Of a DNA stretch of 35,532 nucleotides, positions 15,784-24,059 are shown one piece after another. The translations under genes were made by a program, and so were the position numbers. The stretch covers positions 11,255 through 46,786 of the forward strand of contig DIUC01000086.1 of the NCBI GenBank assembly GCA_002435785.1, in the 5' to 3' direction. The first letter of the stretch is position 1, and every line of letters starts with the position of its first letter. This DNA is from Saprospiraceae bacterium UBA6168 (GTDB lineage Bacteria; Bacteroidota; Bacteroidia; Chitinophagales; Saprospiraceae). Under the pieces are notes generated by a model, which did not search any database, was not told where the DNA came from, and worked only from the letters and a program-made list of their open reading frames with translations.

Positions 15784-16131
15784 TTATGTTTTAGTGAAGT
15801 AAAATGTAAATATAAAAACCAGAACAGCACCCGCAAAGTTGGCCACCATGTCCCAAACTTCGAAGAACCTGTTTGGGAAGAAAGCCCACTGAACAAATTC
15901 CAGTGCGATTCCGTAACTTGTTACAAACAAAGTTGCCCAAAGGGCTGACTTGTGCGAAAGCTGTTTTTGTTTTCGTAAAGCCCAGATTACCAACCAATTG
16001 AGTACACCGTAAACAACCAAGTGCCCTATTTTATCAGGCGCAATGATTGAAGCCGGCATTTGAATGCCCGAGCTGGTAGAAAAAAAGAAAATCATACCTG
16101 CCCAAAGAATTGCTGGAAGAATAGGCTTCAT
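15784..16131 (-). CDS. VanZ-like small membrane protein
   Basis: A 115-residue protein with four hydrophobic segments and the VanZ-family signature: an early 'FFFSTSSG' after the first helix, 'DKIGHLVVYGVLNW', and 'EFVQWAFFPNRFFEVWDMVANFAGA'. The biochemical role of the family is unknown; the name comes from a teicoplanin-resistance cluster. In Bacteroidota a VanZ-like gene is often found next to gcvH, as here (gap about 70 bp). The ATG at 16131 is preferred over a TTG at 16140. Confidence 0.85.
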   Translation of the reverse strand: MKPILPAILWAGMIFFFSTSSGIQMPASIIAPDKIGHLVVYGVLNWLVIWALRKQKQLSHKSALWATLFVTSYGIALEFVQWAFFPNRFFEVWDMVANFAGAVLVFIFTFYFTKT

Positions 16132-16203
16132 TTCAAACAACCAACTATCTCAAGATGCACCTATTTTGAACTTTGGCGTAACTGTTTGATTTATTTTTCA
16201 AAA

Positions 16204-16596
16204 TCAGCCGATAAGGTCGCCATAAGCGGCAGCATCTAGTAGGTCGTCGAGTTCACTTGGGTCACTCAGTTCGACCTTGATAATCCAACCGGCGCCATAA
16301 GGGTCGGCGTTGACAAGGGTTGGGTCGTCCCCACCGCTTTCGTCAATGCCTGAATTGAACTCAATCACCTTCCCCGATACGGGCATAAACAAATCTGATG
16401 TCGTTTTGACGGCCTCAACAGTACCAAAAACGGCTTCTCTGTCCAAAGATTCCCCAATGGTTTCAACTTCCACGTAAACGATTTCGCCAAGTTCACCTTG
16501 GGCAAAATCTGTAATGCCGACTACGGCCACGGTACCACCTTCGACCCGAATCCACTCGTGGTCTTTGGTGTATTTTAATTCTGATGGTACATTCAT
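16204..16596 (-). CDS. gcvH: Glycine cleavage system H protein
   Basis: Lipoyl carrier of the glycine cleavage complex; shuttles the aminomethyl intermediate from P to T protein and passes electrons to the L protein. The 130-residue protein matches the family throughout: 'KYTKDHEWIRVE' near the N terminus and lipoylation site K64 in 'FGTVEAVKTTSDLFMPVSG'. gcvP and gcvT are not in the window, which is common in Bacteroidota. It is the first gene of a probable gcvH-vanZ-tonB series and has a long upstream region of about 700 bp. Confidence 0.96.
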   Translation of the reverse strand: MNVPSELKYTKDHEWIRVEGGTVAVVGITDFAQGELGEIVYVEVETIGESLDREAVFGTVEAVKTTSDLFMPVSGKVIEFNSGIDESGGDDPTLVNADPYGAGWIIKVELSDPSELDDLLDAAAYGDLIG

Positions 16597-16827
16597 AAAG
16601 TTTAGCTATGTTTTGTTAATTTGACTCTACTGTAGAAAAGATTTTGAAAACACTGAAATATCCTTTAAGGACGGGAACTAAAGCAATGACATTATTTAGT
16701 ATGGTAGCGACAACCAAAGAACTTCAATTAGTTCCACGTTGTAACTCGTTACACCTAACAATGACTGGAAAACGGTTCTGAGTAACTACATAAACGTTGT
16801 TCAGGCTTAGTCCTCTTTTGAACCGCC

Positions 16828-16835
16828 CAAATGTA
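16828..16835 (-). promoter_or_regulatory. -7 promoter element candidate for gcvH
   Basis: On the minus strand the sequence is TACATTTG, an exact TAnnTTTG match. It would give an unusually long leader of about 230 nt before the gcvH ATG. The nearest upstream TTG is 24 nt away, longer than usual, so the call is tentative. Confidence 0.4.
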
Positions 16836-16958
16836 GCGCATTTCTGAAAACTTAAAACCCAATTTCAAGGATAAATAAGAAAAGGCAAAAATATTGGCCA
16901 AAACGATGAAGGGAGGTGTTTGCCTTTTTTGAAAAAGCGCTCACATCGTTCCGTTGCC

Positions 16959-17000
16959 AAAAAAAAACCGGGCTTGCGCAAAAAATGCTTGCAAGCCCGG
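16959..17000 (-). terminator. Orphan minus-strand intrinsic terminator
   Basis: Perfect 10-bp G+C-rich stem CCGGGCTTGC/GCAAGCCCGG (16968-16977 with 16991-17000); on the minus strand it is followed by nine T. It works only in that direction, because the plus-strand side has no T-run. No minus-strand gene lies upstream for more than 2.7 kb, so it probably ends a short non-coding transcript. Confidence 0.75.
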
Positions 17001-17028
17001 CGAAAACACGCTCTCTCTAATTTTTATC
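16959..17028 (-). ncRNA. Candidate short RNA ending in the orphan terminator
   Basis: On the minus strand a TTG (17057-17059), a 17-nt spacer and TATCTTGG (17032-17039, one mismatch to TAnnTTTG) lie just before the terminator. They predict an RNA of about 70 nt made mostly of the terminator stem. I recognise no known RNA family, and the transcript could instead begin further upstream. The evidence is the terminator orientation plus an imperfect promoter only. Confidence 0.28.
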
Positions 17029-17231
17029 GTGCCAAGATATAGCTTTTTGTAAAAACCAAAACACCTGTTGGATCTTTTTTTGAAAATCTTGCGTTTTTTT
17101 CCTGTTAGGAGTCAGGGATATGGCCTCCAAACCAATAAAATCGGCACTCCACAAAGATGGATTCAACACCCAGCGTGGTTTGGTCCATTGAACCCATCAA
17201 TTTTTTTTTTCAATATCCCTTTTCGCTTTCT

Positions 17232-17261
17232 TTGTAAAAAAAAGAAAAAGGAATACCTTTG
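17232..17261 (+). promoter_or_regulatory. rpmE2 promoter
   Basis: TTG (17232-17234, within TTTG), a 19-nt spacer and TACCTTTG (17254-17261) match the Bacteroidota consensus very well. The predicted start near 17265 leaves a leader of about 29 nt. Confidence 0.8.
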
Positions 17262-17293
17262 CGCCCTAATTAAAAATTGAAATAAATTCTGAC

Positions 17294-17566
17294 ATGAAAA
17301 CTGATATCCATCCGAAGAGTTACCGCAAAGTCGTGTTCAAAGATTTCTCCTGTGATGAATCTTGGATTACCTACTCTTGCGCACAGACCAAGGACAAAAT
17401 TACTTGGGAAGATGGCAACGAATATCCACTTGTCAAACTGGAAATTTCGGCTGCTTCGCACCCATTCTTTACTGGCAAAATGAAATTTGTTGACACCGCT
17501 GGTCGTATTGACAAGTTCAAGAAACGTTTCGCAAATACGAAATTCAACAAGCCAGAAGCTGAATAA
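17294..17566 (+). CDS. rpmE2: Type B 50S ribosomal protein L31
   Basis: Large-subunit protein at the central protuberance (90 residues). It opens 'MKTDIHPKSYRKVVFKD' and contains 'SHPFFTGKMKFVDTAGRIDKF', typical of the type B form. It lacks the paired CxxC zinc-binding cysteines of the A form. It has its own strong promoter and terminator, so it is a single-gene unit, and the GlmU-like gene follows, an arrangement I know from other Bacteroidota. Confidence 0.96.
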   Translation: MKTDIHPKSYRKVVFKDFSCDESWITYSCAQTKDKITWEDGNEYPLVKLEISAASHPFFTGKMKFVDTAGRIDKFKKRFANTKFNKPEAE

Positions 17567-17587
17567 TTCGTTTGCGTTGCCAACAAC

Positions 17588-17621
17588 AAAAAAAGCCTCA
17601 ACCTTCGTTGAGGCTTTTTTT
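17588..17621 (+). terminator. rpmE2 terminator
   Basis: Stem of AAGCCTCAAC with GTTGAGGCTT (within 17588-17602 and 17607-17621), a 4-nt loop and a seven-T run, located 22 bp after the stop codon. Confidence 0.9.
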
Positions 17622-17700
17622 GTAATATTGCCACATCAAGATAAATGGTCGGAATCTCATCCATTCTGAACTACTTAGCACCAGCACCCAAGCCTTTTTG

Positions 17701-18948
17701 ATGAAAAATATCATTCTTTTCGACAACGAAACCAGGGACCACCTACTCCCTTTCACCTTCACTCGTCCGGTTTGTGAAATCAGGCTGGGAGCAATGACCA
17801 ACCGGGAGCGGTGGGAAAAATGGATGAACGGCAAAGCCTCCTTCATCACGCAAGATTATCTCTCCGAGCGCTACGACATCACTATTTCCGAAGCAAATTA
17901 CCTCATCAACGGCTCGGTCCTACCTACCCACGAAATCGTTTCCCTCATAAATCAAATGGAAAACGGGGGCGCCATGCTCCTCGATGGTGAACTCATCGCT
18001 GCCGTGCTCGACCGTGACCAATTCAACCGGCTGATGTACGATGACATCGACGACCTCAACAGCTTTGAAATCAAGGAAAGTCCTGTCTTGAAAATCAACC
18101 GCTTATGGGACATTTTCCTGCTGAACGAAAAAGCAATAATTTCTGACTTTAAACTCCTCACCACCGGGCGGGAATCACAACCTATCAGTAAAACAAACTT
18201 GGTAATGGGTGCCGGCCCAATTTTCCTCGAAGAGGGCGCAAAAGTGGAAGGTGCAACGCTCAATGCCAGCAAAGGCCCCATTTACCTCGGCAAAAATGCC
18301 GAGGTCATGGAAGGAGCAATGATTAGGGGCCCCTTTGCGCTGGGAGAAGAGGCCGTGGTGAAAATGGGCGCCAAAATTTACGGCCCTACCGCCATTGGCC
18401 CACATTGTGTCGTTGGTGGCGAAGTAAAAAACGTGGTCATGTTCGCCCACTCCAACAAGGGGCACGAAGGCTACCTCGGCAACTCCGTGATTGGGGAATG
18501 GTGCAACATCGGGGCGGACACTAACTGCTCCAACCTCAAGAACAACTGGAGCGAGGTCAAGCTTTGGAGCTATGTGACTGGGGAAATTGAACAAACCGAC
18601 CAGTTGAAAATAGGCTTGATAATGGGCGACTATTCCATGTGCGGCATCAACAGCATGTTCAACACTGGCACCGTCACGGGACTTTGTTGCAATCTCTTTG
18701 GTGGAGGGTTCCTACCCAAGTTTATGCCCAGCTTTTCATGGGGCGGTGCCGACAAATTCACGACCTATATCCCAGAAAAGGCATTTGAGGCCGTGGAGCG
18801 CATGATGAGCATTCATGGATACCATCTCGGAGCGGAGGACCGGCTGCTACTAATGAACGTTTTTGAAGAAACAGCCAAATACCGCCCTTGGGAACAAAAG
18901 GAGGAAACGGGCCGGAAATTTTTCAAGCTGTTTGAATCAAAATCCTAA
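17701..18948 (+). CDS. GlmU-family sugar nucleotidyl/acetyl-transferase
   Basis: Probable Bacteroidota-type replacement of GlmU, making UDP-N-acetylglucosamine for cell-wall and LPS synthesis. The 415-residue protein (ATG at 17701) has an N-terminal part that does not look like a standard GlmU pyrophosphorylase ('MKNIILFDNETRDHLLPFT', 'TRPVCEIRLG'), and a C-terminal left-handed beta-helix of hexapeptide repeats (about 185-330: 'GPIFLEEGAKVEG', 'GPIYLGKNAEV', 'GPFALGEEAVV', 'GPTAIGPHCVVGG'). It belongs to the family annotated as alternate GlmU. A TTG directly before the ATG is ignored. The exact donor and acceptor are inferred from the family. Confidence 0.85.
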   Translation: MKNIILFDNETRDHLLPFTFTRPVCEIRLGAMTNRERWEKWMNGKASFITQDYLSERYDITISEANYLINGSVLPTHEIVSLINQMENGGAMLLDGELIAAVLDRDQFNRLMYDDIDDLNSFEIKESPVLKINRLWDIFLLNEKAIISDFKLLTTGRESQPISKTNLVMGAGPIFLEEGAKVEGATLNASKGPIYLGKNAEVMEGAMIRGPFALGEEAVVKMGAKIYGPTAIGPHCVVGGEVKNVVMFAHSNKGHEGYLGNSVIGEWCNIGADTNCSNLKNNWSEVKLWSYVTGEIEQTDQLKIGLIMGDYSMCGINSMFNTGTVTGLCCNLFGGGFLPKFMPSFSWGGADKFTTYIPEKAFEAVERMMSIHGYHLGAEDRLLLMNVFEETAKYRPWEQKEETGRKFFKLFESKS

Positions 18949-18961
18949 TCCCCCCATTCAT

Positions 18962-19630
18962 TTGTTTTTTTTAAAAAAAATATTGAGCTATCTCGTTGAT
19001 ATTCAATTGGATACGGCTTCGACTGCACTTAACCCCGTGCTTCAACTTTCGCTTCGCAATGGCCGTTTCTACCTCACCACTACCAATGCCGTTTACTCCC
19101 ACGGTGACCTCTACGACAACTTCTTACAGGCTTTCAAAAAGCTTGATTTCGCAAAAAACAACTTCAACAACATCCTCGTACTCGGCTTCGCAATGGGCAG
19201 TGTGCCATATATGTTAGAGCGGGTTTTTCATCAAAAATTCCATTGCACCGGAGTGGAGGCTGATGATAAAATTGCGGATTGGGCCGAACGATTTGTGTTG
19301 CCGGAATTGACAAATCCTGTGAACTTACATCGCGGAGATGCCATTGATTTTGTTGAAAAATGCAGCCTACAATTCGACCTTGTGGTGATGGATGTTTTTC
19401 TGGACGACGTAATTCCCCAACAATTCGAAAGCGATGTCTATTTGCAAAAACTAAAAAACCTGCTTGGCCCAAACGGCTTGCTACTCTTCAACCGCCTCGC
19501 AGATACTCCAGTAGCTTTGGAACTGACCACTGATTTTTTTGAAAAAAAATTCAGTGGAATCTTCCCGGAGGCCAGTTATATGGACGTGAGCGGCAATTGG
19601 ATTTTGGCAAATCGAAAGTGCTGGGATTGA
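18962..19630 (+). CDS. Spermidine-synthase-like SAM-dependent methyltransferase
   Basis: About 222 residues with a Rossmann-like core: motif I 'ILVLGFAMGSVPYML', then the acidic end of strand 2, 'GVEADDKI', then 'FDLVVMDVFLDDVIP'. The pattern and the DVFxDDxIP stretch resemble polyamine synthases (SpeE) and their methyltransferase relatives, but the family's typical N-terminal domain is missing, so the substrate is unknown. I chose the TTG at 18962, 13 bp after the GlmU-like stop, because the longer reading overlaps that gene by 86 bp and adds a low-complexity lysine/asparagine leader. The start is uncertain. Confidence 0.68.
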   Translation: MFFLKKILSYLVDIQLDTASTALNPVLQLSLRNGRFYLTTTNAVYSHGDLYDNFLQAFKKLDFAKNNFNNILVLGFAMGSVPYMLERVFHQKFHCTGVEADDKIADWAERFVLPELTNPVNLHRGDAIDFVEKCSLQFDLVVMDVFLDDVIPQQFESDVYLQKLKNLLGPNGLLLFNRLADTPVALELTTDFFEKKFSGIFPEASYMDVSGNWILANRKCWD

Positions 19631-19750
19631 AAACCAATCACCTTTCCCATCAAAGCCAAATTCCAATTGCAACCCACTGCCCACTCGAAATTGGGAACGG
19701 ATAGGCACCACAAGTGCTTTGCCTCAGCCTCTTCCCAATAACAACCAAAA

Positions 19751-22700
19751 TTACAACTTCACAATTTTTTCTACCCATTCCCCTTTTTCATTTTGGAGCA
19801 ACAAGAGGTAGGTGCCGCTTGGCAAATGTCCAAAATCAAACAGGCGCTCACTCGTGGACAACACTGATAGCTGTTCCGTGAACACGGTTTTGCCCTGCAA
19901 GTCCCTGAGGAGCATTTGCAGCGATACGGGTTCGCTCACCATCAATTCCAATTGGATGTGCTGGCTGAAGGGATTGGGCCTCACTTTCACGGAAGTTAGT
20001 TCCTGAATGGCGCTGGTGGCTTCAATGACAATAAATATTTCGTTGGAAAAATACACGCAGCCAATGCCGACTTGCACACTGTATGTCCCGGTCTCATATA
20101 CTATGTATGTGGATTGATTGGCATCAATAATGGGTACACCGTTCAACAGCCATTGATAATCACCCCAAACATCTTCTATCTGCAACACGCCGCTCGTTGT
20201 TTGGAAAATAAAGGGTGGTATCGTAAAAAAAGGCTCTGTGACTTCAAATGTTTCCTCGAAAAAACAACCTTCGGCGCTTGTCACCGTCACCGTGTACGCA
20301 CCACCCGCCAAGCCTGTGCGGTCGAAGTCGGTGCTACCATCACTCCAGACCACCGAAGTAGGCAGGGCACTCGAATTGTTGAGCGTCAGGTCTATGCTGC
20401 CATCGGCCCCGCCTACACACAGCACATTGGTAGCTACCCCAGAAAGCGAAACGACATTTGCGGCAATCACCACAAATGTTTCTTCAAAAACACAGCCCTC
20501 CTCACTTGTAACTGTTACGCTGTATCCTCCTGCGGCCAAACCTGTGCGGTTAAGGTCAGTATTGCCATCATTCCAAATCACGGCAGAGGGTGCGGCATTT
20601 GAACCAATCAATATCAGGTCAATGCCGCCGTTGGCGATGGGGCAAGTCACATCAGTTACGATTCCAGTCAGCGAAATGGCGTTCAAAGCGACCACTTCAA
20701 AAGTTTCTTCAAAAACACAACCTTCTGCGCTCGTCACCGTCACGCTGTATTCGCCAGCGGCGAGGCCCGTGCGGTCGAGGTCGGAACTACCATCACTCCA
20801 AGCGGCGGTAGGAGCGGCGGTAGAACCGCTCAAAGTCAAGTCAATGCTGCCGCTCTCAGCTTCTTCGCATGGCACGTCGCTCGCCACGCCTGACAAGAAG
20901 ATGGAGTTTAGGACAACCACTTCAAACGTTTCCTCGAAAATACAGCCCTCGACGCTCGTCACCGTCACACGGTGCTCACCAGCAGATAGGCCCGTCCGGT
21001 CAAAATCAATGCTGCCATCGCTCCAAAGGAACGTGGCGTCCAAAGCATCCGAGCCTATCAGGTTCATGTCAATGCTGCCGTTTGCAGCTTCCATGCAAGG
21101 CACACCGGTGACGACACCCGACAAAGAAATGGTAGGCGAAACAGCTATCGTAAATATTTCTTCAAGCACACACCCCTCGGCGCTCGTCACTGTCACGGTA
21201 TAATCACCAGCCGCCAATCCCATGCGGTCGAAGTCAGTGTTGCCGTCACTCCAGGCAACAGCGACGATGGGCAAGGCCGAGCCTTCCAGCGTCAGGTCAA
21301 TGCCGCCGTTGGCCGCTTCGGCGCAAGGCACGTCGGTCACATTGCCCATAAGGGAAAGGATGGCAGCCACCGTTATTTCAAAATTGTTTGGAAAAACACA
21401 GCCCTCCTCGCTCGTGACGGTCACGCTGTAATCACCAGCAGCCAAGCCCGTGCGGGTGAGGTCGGTGCTGCCGTCGTTCCAGATGACAGCGGCGGGAGGG
21501 GCAATTGTGCCTGCCAACGTCAATGCAATGCTGCCATCATCGGCATTGGAGCAGGGGATATTGTTCACCACGCTTAAAAGTGAAATGGAACCGGACACAG
21601 CGATGGTAAACGTTTCCTCGAAGGTGCAACCCTCCTCGCTCGTGACGGTCACGCTGTATTCGCCAGCCGACAAGCCTGTGCGGTTGAGTTCGGTGTTGCC
21701 GTCGTCCCAGACAGCACTTGCGGCAGTTGAGCCATTCAATGCCACATCAATGCTGCCGTTTGCGGCTTCGCTGCAAGGCACATCGGTTACGACACCTGTG
21801 AGCAAAGCATTGGAGGAAACAACGACTCCAAAAGTTCCTTCGACGACGCAGCCTTCTTCACTCGTCACGGTTACGCTATACGCCCCAGCGGCCAAGCCTG
21901 TCCGGTCGAGGTCGGTGCTGCCATCGCTCCAAAGAATAGAGGCTGGAGGGTTGACTGTACCTTCTAATGTCAGGTCAATGCTGCCATCGGCTGCATCGGG
22001 GCATAGCACGTCCGACACGGTTGCTGTGAGCGAAATATTGTTCAGGGCGATGATTTCGAAGTTGCCCTCAACGGTGCAGCCCTCAACGCTCGTCAAGGTG
22101 ACGCTGTATTCGCCAACCGCCAAGCCCGTGCGGTCGAGGTCGGTATTGCCATCGCTCCAAATGACCGAGGCGGGTGCTGCACCCGTGCCTTCCAGTACCA
22201 GCAGGATGCCGCCGTCGGCATCGCCAGCACATGCAACATCGGTGATGGCGCTGACGAGCGAAACGGAGTTGGTGACAATGATTTCAAATGTTTCTTCAAA
22301 TATGCACCCCTCGCCACTGGTGACGGTCACGCTGTACTGCCCAGCCGCCAAGCCCGTGCGGTCAAGGTCGGTGCTGCCGTCGCTCCAAATGACGGTGGCA
22401 GGCGGATTGTTCGTGCCTTCCAGGGTCAGGTCAATGCTGCCGTCGGCAACGTCGGGGCAGGATAACTCCGTGGAACTTGACGACATTGAAACCGTCTGCG
22501 TCGAAACCAGCGCTATGGTTTCTGCGGCCACTGAGCCGTTGGTTCCAGTAATGGTCGCCGTATAGTTGCCCGATGCGAGGCCCGTGCGGGTAGCCCCCGT
22601 GCCGCCGTCGCTCCAAGTGACCGTGGGTGCAGGGGTATTTAGTGAGAAATTGATTTGAATGCTACCCACGTTGGCGTTGGCGCAAAAAGATGGGGTCGCC

Positions 22701-23854
22701 ACAATTTGATAAGTCCACTCCTCCGCTGCATCACGTAGGCGGTAAACGATGCCGTTGCTATTGCCTAGCAAAAAAAGCTCGCCGTTCTTGTTTTCCCCGA
22801 AGGAAACCAATTGGTTGTTCACGAGGTCGGCAATCTGGGTGTTCGTCCAGCCGCCCAAGCCATTTGGCACCACCGACCAGACGCGTCCAGAACAGTAGTC
22901 GGTGTAGAGGTATTTGCCGTAAAGCTGCGGATAGTTGAAGCCCCGATAGACGAAGCCGCCCGTCACGGAGCAGCCCAGCGAGCCGGAGTTGGCATATTCT
23001 GCCACTGGCATGGTCAGGGTGTTTACATTGGGACAATTGCTCGTATTGAAGGGGTGGGCACCTTCGTAGCAGCGCCAGCCGTAGTTTTCGCCGCCGTTGC
23101 TGCTGGCAGGTTGGAAATCAATTTCCTCCCATGCGTTTTGCCCCACGTCGCCAATCCAAAGGTCGCCCGTCGTCCGGTCGAAACTGAACCGCCACGGGTT
23201 GCGCAAGCCGAGCGCCCAGATTTCATTGAGGGTGGTCGGGTCGTTGACGAAGGGATTGTTGGCAGGAACGGCATAAGGCGAACCGCTGTCCACGTCTATG
23301 CGGAGCATTTTGCCGAGAAAGGAGTTTTTGTTTTGACCAAATCCTTGTGGGTCGCCACCTGAGCCGCCATCACCAAGGCCAATATAGAGGTAGCCGTCGG
23401 GGCCGAACTTTAGGCAGCCACCATTGTGATTGCTGAATGGTTGGGTGGCTTCGAGCAGGATAAGCTCGCTGTTGGGATTGGCGATGTTGGGGTCGCTGGC
23501 CGAAACGGAGAAGCGGCTCACCTTGGTGTTGCCATTGTTGTTGGTGTAATTGACGTAGAAAAAGCCATTCTGTTCGTAGTCGGGATGGAAGGCAAGGCCG
23601 AGCAGGCCCTGCTCGTTGCCATTGGAGCCAACCCTGGGGTCAATATCGAGGAAGGGCGAGGGCAGCTTGATGCCGGCCTTGGTCAGTATCCAAATCTTGC
23701 CGCCCTGCTCCACGACGAACAGGCGGTCGTCACCACAATGGGTGATGTCGCAGGCACGAGTGAAGCCGGCGGCAAAGTTTACGAGGGAGATTTGTGCTTG
23801 TGTTTTCCAACAAATCAATAAGGTGAAAAGGAGTAGTGTGGTGATGTTTTTCAT
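19751..23854 (-). CDS. Secreted PQQ-type sugar dehydrogenase with SprB-like repeats
   Basis: A 1,367-residue exported protein with three parts. After a signal peptide (about 1-20) comes a glucose/sorbosone dehydrogenase beta-propeller (about 25-375) with 'GLLGLAFHPDY', 'HNGGCLKFGPDGYLYIGLG' and 'LRNPWRFSFDRTTGDLWIG'; such enzymes oxidise aldoses with PQQ. Then follow eleven repeats of 74-80 residues (about 380-1214) of SprB type, each with 'WSDGxTDxxRTGLxxGxY' and, in ten of them, an 'EGC' and an upstream cysteine that could form a disulfide. A PKD-like 'YQWLLNG' stretch and a T9SS sorting domain (about 1288-1367, 'KVRPNPF') end the protein. ATG at 23854 is used; a TTG six bases upstream is possible. 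The catalytic substrate is not known. Confidence 0.88.
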   Translation of the reverse strand: MKNITTLLLFTLLICWKTQAQISLVNFAAGFTRACDITHCGDDRLFVVEQGGKIWILTKAGIKLPSPFLDIDPRVGSNGNEQGLLGLAFHPDYEQNGFFYVNYTNNNGNTKVSRFSVSASDPNIANPNSELILLEATQPFSNHNGGCLKFGPDGYLYIGLGDGGSGGDPQGFGQNKNSFLGKMLRIDVDSGSPYAVPANNPFVNDPTTLNEIWALGLRNPWRFSFDRTTGDLWIGDVGQNAWEEIDFQPASSNGGENYGWRCYEGAHPFNTSNCPNVNTLTMPVAEYANSGSLGCSVTGGFVYRGFNYPQLYGKYLYTDYCSGRVWSVVPNGLGGWTNTQIADLVNNQLVSFGENKNGELFLLGNSNGIVYRLRDAAEEWTYQIVATPSFCANANVGSIQINFSLNTPAPTVTWSDGGTGATRTGLASGNYTATITGTNGSVAAETIALVSTQTVSMSSSSTELSCPDVADGSIDLTLEGTNNPPATVIWSDGSTDLDRTGLAAGQYSVTVTSGEGCIFEETFEIIVTNSVSLVSAITDVACAGDADGGILLVLEGTGAAPASVIWSDGNTDLDRTGLAVGEYSVTLTSVEGCTVEGNFEIIALNNISLTATVSDVLCPDAADGSIDLTLEGTVNPPASILWSDGSTDLDRTGLAAGAYSVTVTSEEGCVVEGTFGVVVSSNALLTGVVTDVPCSEAANGSIDVALNGSTAASAVWDDGNTELNRTGLSAGEYSVTVTSEEGCTFEETFTIAVSGSISLLSVVNNIPCSNADDGSIALTLAGTIAPPAAVIWNDGSTDLTRTGLAAGDYSVTVTSEEGCVFPNNFEITVAAILSLMGNVTDVPCAEAANGGIDLTLEGSALPIVAVAWSDGNTDFDRMGLAAGDYTVTVTSAEGCVLEEIFTIAVSPTISLSGVVTGVPCMEAANGSIDMNLIGSDALDATFLWSDGSIDFDRTGLSAGEHRVTVTSVEGCIFEETFEVVVLNSIFLSGVASDVPCEEAESGSIDLTLSGSTAAPTAAWSDGSSDLDRTGLAAGEYSVTVTSAEGCVFEETFEVVALNAISLTGIVTDVTCPIANGGIDLILIGSNAAPSAVIWNDGNTDLNRTGLAAGGYSVTVTSEEGCVFEETFVVIAANVVSLSGVATNVLCVGGADGSIDLTLNNSSALPTSVVWSDGSTDFDRTGLAGGAYTVTVTSAEGCFFEETFEVTEPFFTIPPFIFQTTSGVLQIEDVWGDYQWLLNGVPIIDANQSTYIVYETGTYSVQVGIGCVYFSNEIFIVIEATSAIQELTSVKVRPNPFSQHIQLELMVSEPVSLQMLLRDLQGKTVFTEQLSVLSTSERLFDFGHLPSGTYLLLLQNEKGEWVEKIVKL
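20213..22717 (-). repeat. Eleven tandem SprB-like coding repeats (about 228 bp)
   Basis: In-frame tandem units of 222-240 bp, counted from the translation as 75, 76, 76, 76, 74, 76, 76, 76, 75, 75 and 80 residues. The first (N-terminal) unit is the most diverged and lacks the EGC motif. The units have diverged from one another instead of being identical, so the array is not very recent. It is the likely reason for the long open frames on the opposite strand. Confidence 0.9.
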
Positions 23855-23945
23855 ACTCAATGTATTAAGTGAAAGGTGAAATGGCCATTGGAGAAAAGGG
23901 GTTGGCGGTTACTGAGCTTAGAAAGGTGTTATTTCGGGTGCGTTG

Positions 23946-23953
23946 CAAACTTA
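23946..23953 (-). promoter_or_regulatory. -7 promoter element candidate for the dehydrogenase gene
   Basis: TAAGTTTG on the minus strand matches TAnnTTTG and would give a leader of about 88 nt. A second identical TAAGTTTG lies at 24006-24013. Neither has a clear TTG at -33. Confidence 0.35.
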
Positions 23954-24059
23954 ATTTTTTGAACACGCCCCACGCCTAATTTGGCAATTCAATTTTTTCA
24001 AAAGACAAACTTAAACCCTTTTGCGAATTGCTACCCCTCCTCGATTGATCCTGCTTTCA

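Larger units (their letters stand above)
16597..17253. other. Long gene-free region upstream of gcvH
   Basis: I recognise no protein gene, tRNA or known riboswitch here. It holds a minus-strand TAnnTTTG element (16828-16835), a structured leader in front of gcvH, a 10-bp hairpin (16880-16889 with 16919-16928), a strong minus-strand terminator (16959-17000) and A/T-rich sequence up to the rpmE2 promoter. In the gcvH leader, GTAAC-TC-GTTAC (16741-16752) and GGAACT/AGTTC form short stems. Confidence 0.6.

Noticed and set aside
16597..16835. Glycine riboswitch in the gcvH leader
   Set aside because: I could not find the tandem conserved glycine-aptamer core in this sequence; only short unrelated stems are visible.
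17017..17039. Sigma-54 promoter on the minus strand (TTGGCACG)
   Set aside because: The -24 half matches TGGCACG, but the required TTGC at -12 is absent (AAATT instead).
19481..19711. Minus-strand frame with 'GLQLEFGF', resembling the DinB C terminus
   Set aside because: It overlaps the methyltransferase-like gene, runs on without the DinB stop and shows no further similarity; chance resemblance.
20238..22565. Long plus-strand open frames (up to 371 codons) opposite the repeat region
   Set aside because: They are antisense shadows of the SprB-like repeats: periodic, serine/valine-rich, with no signal, domain or start context of their own.
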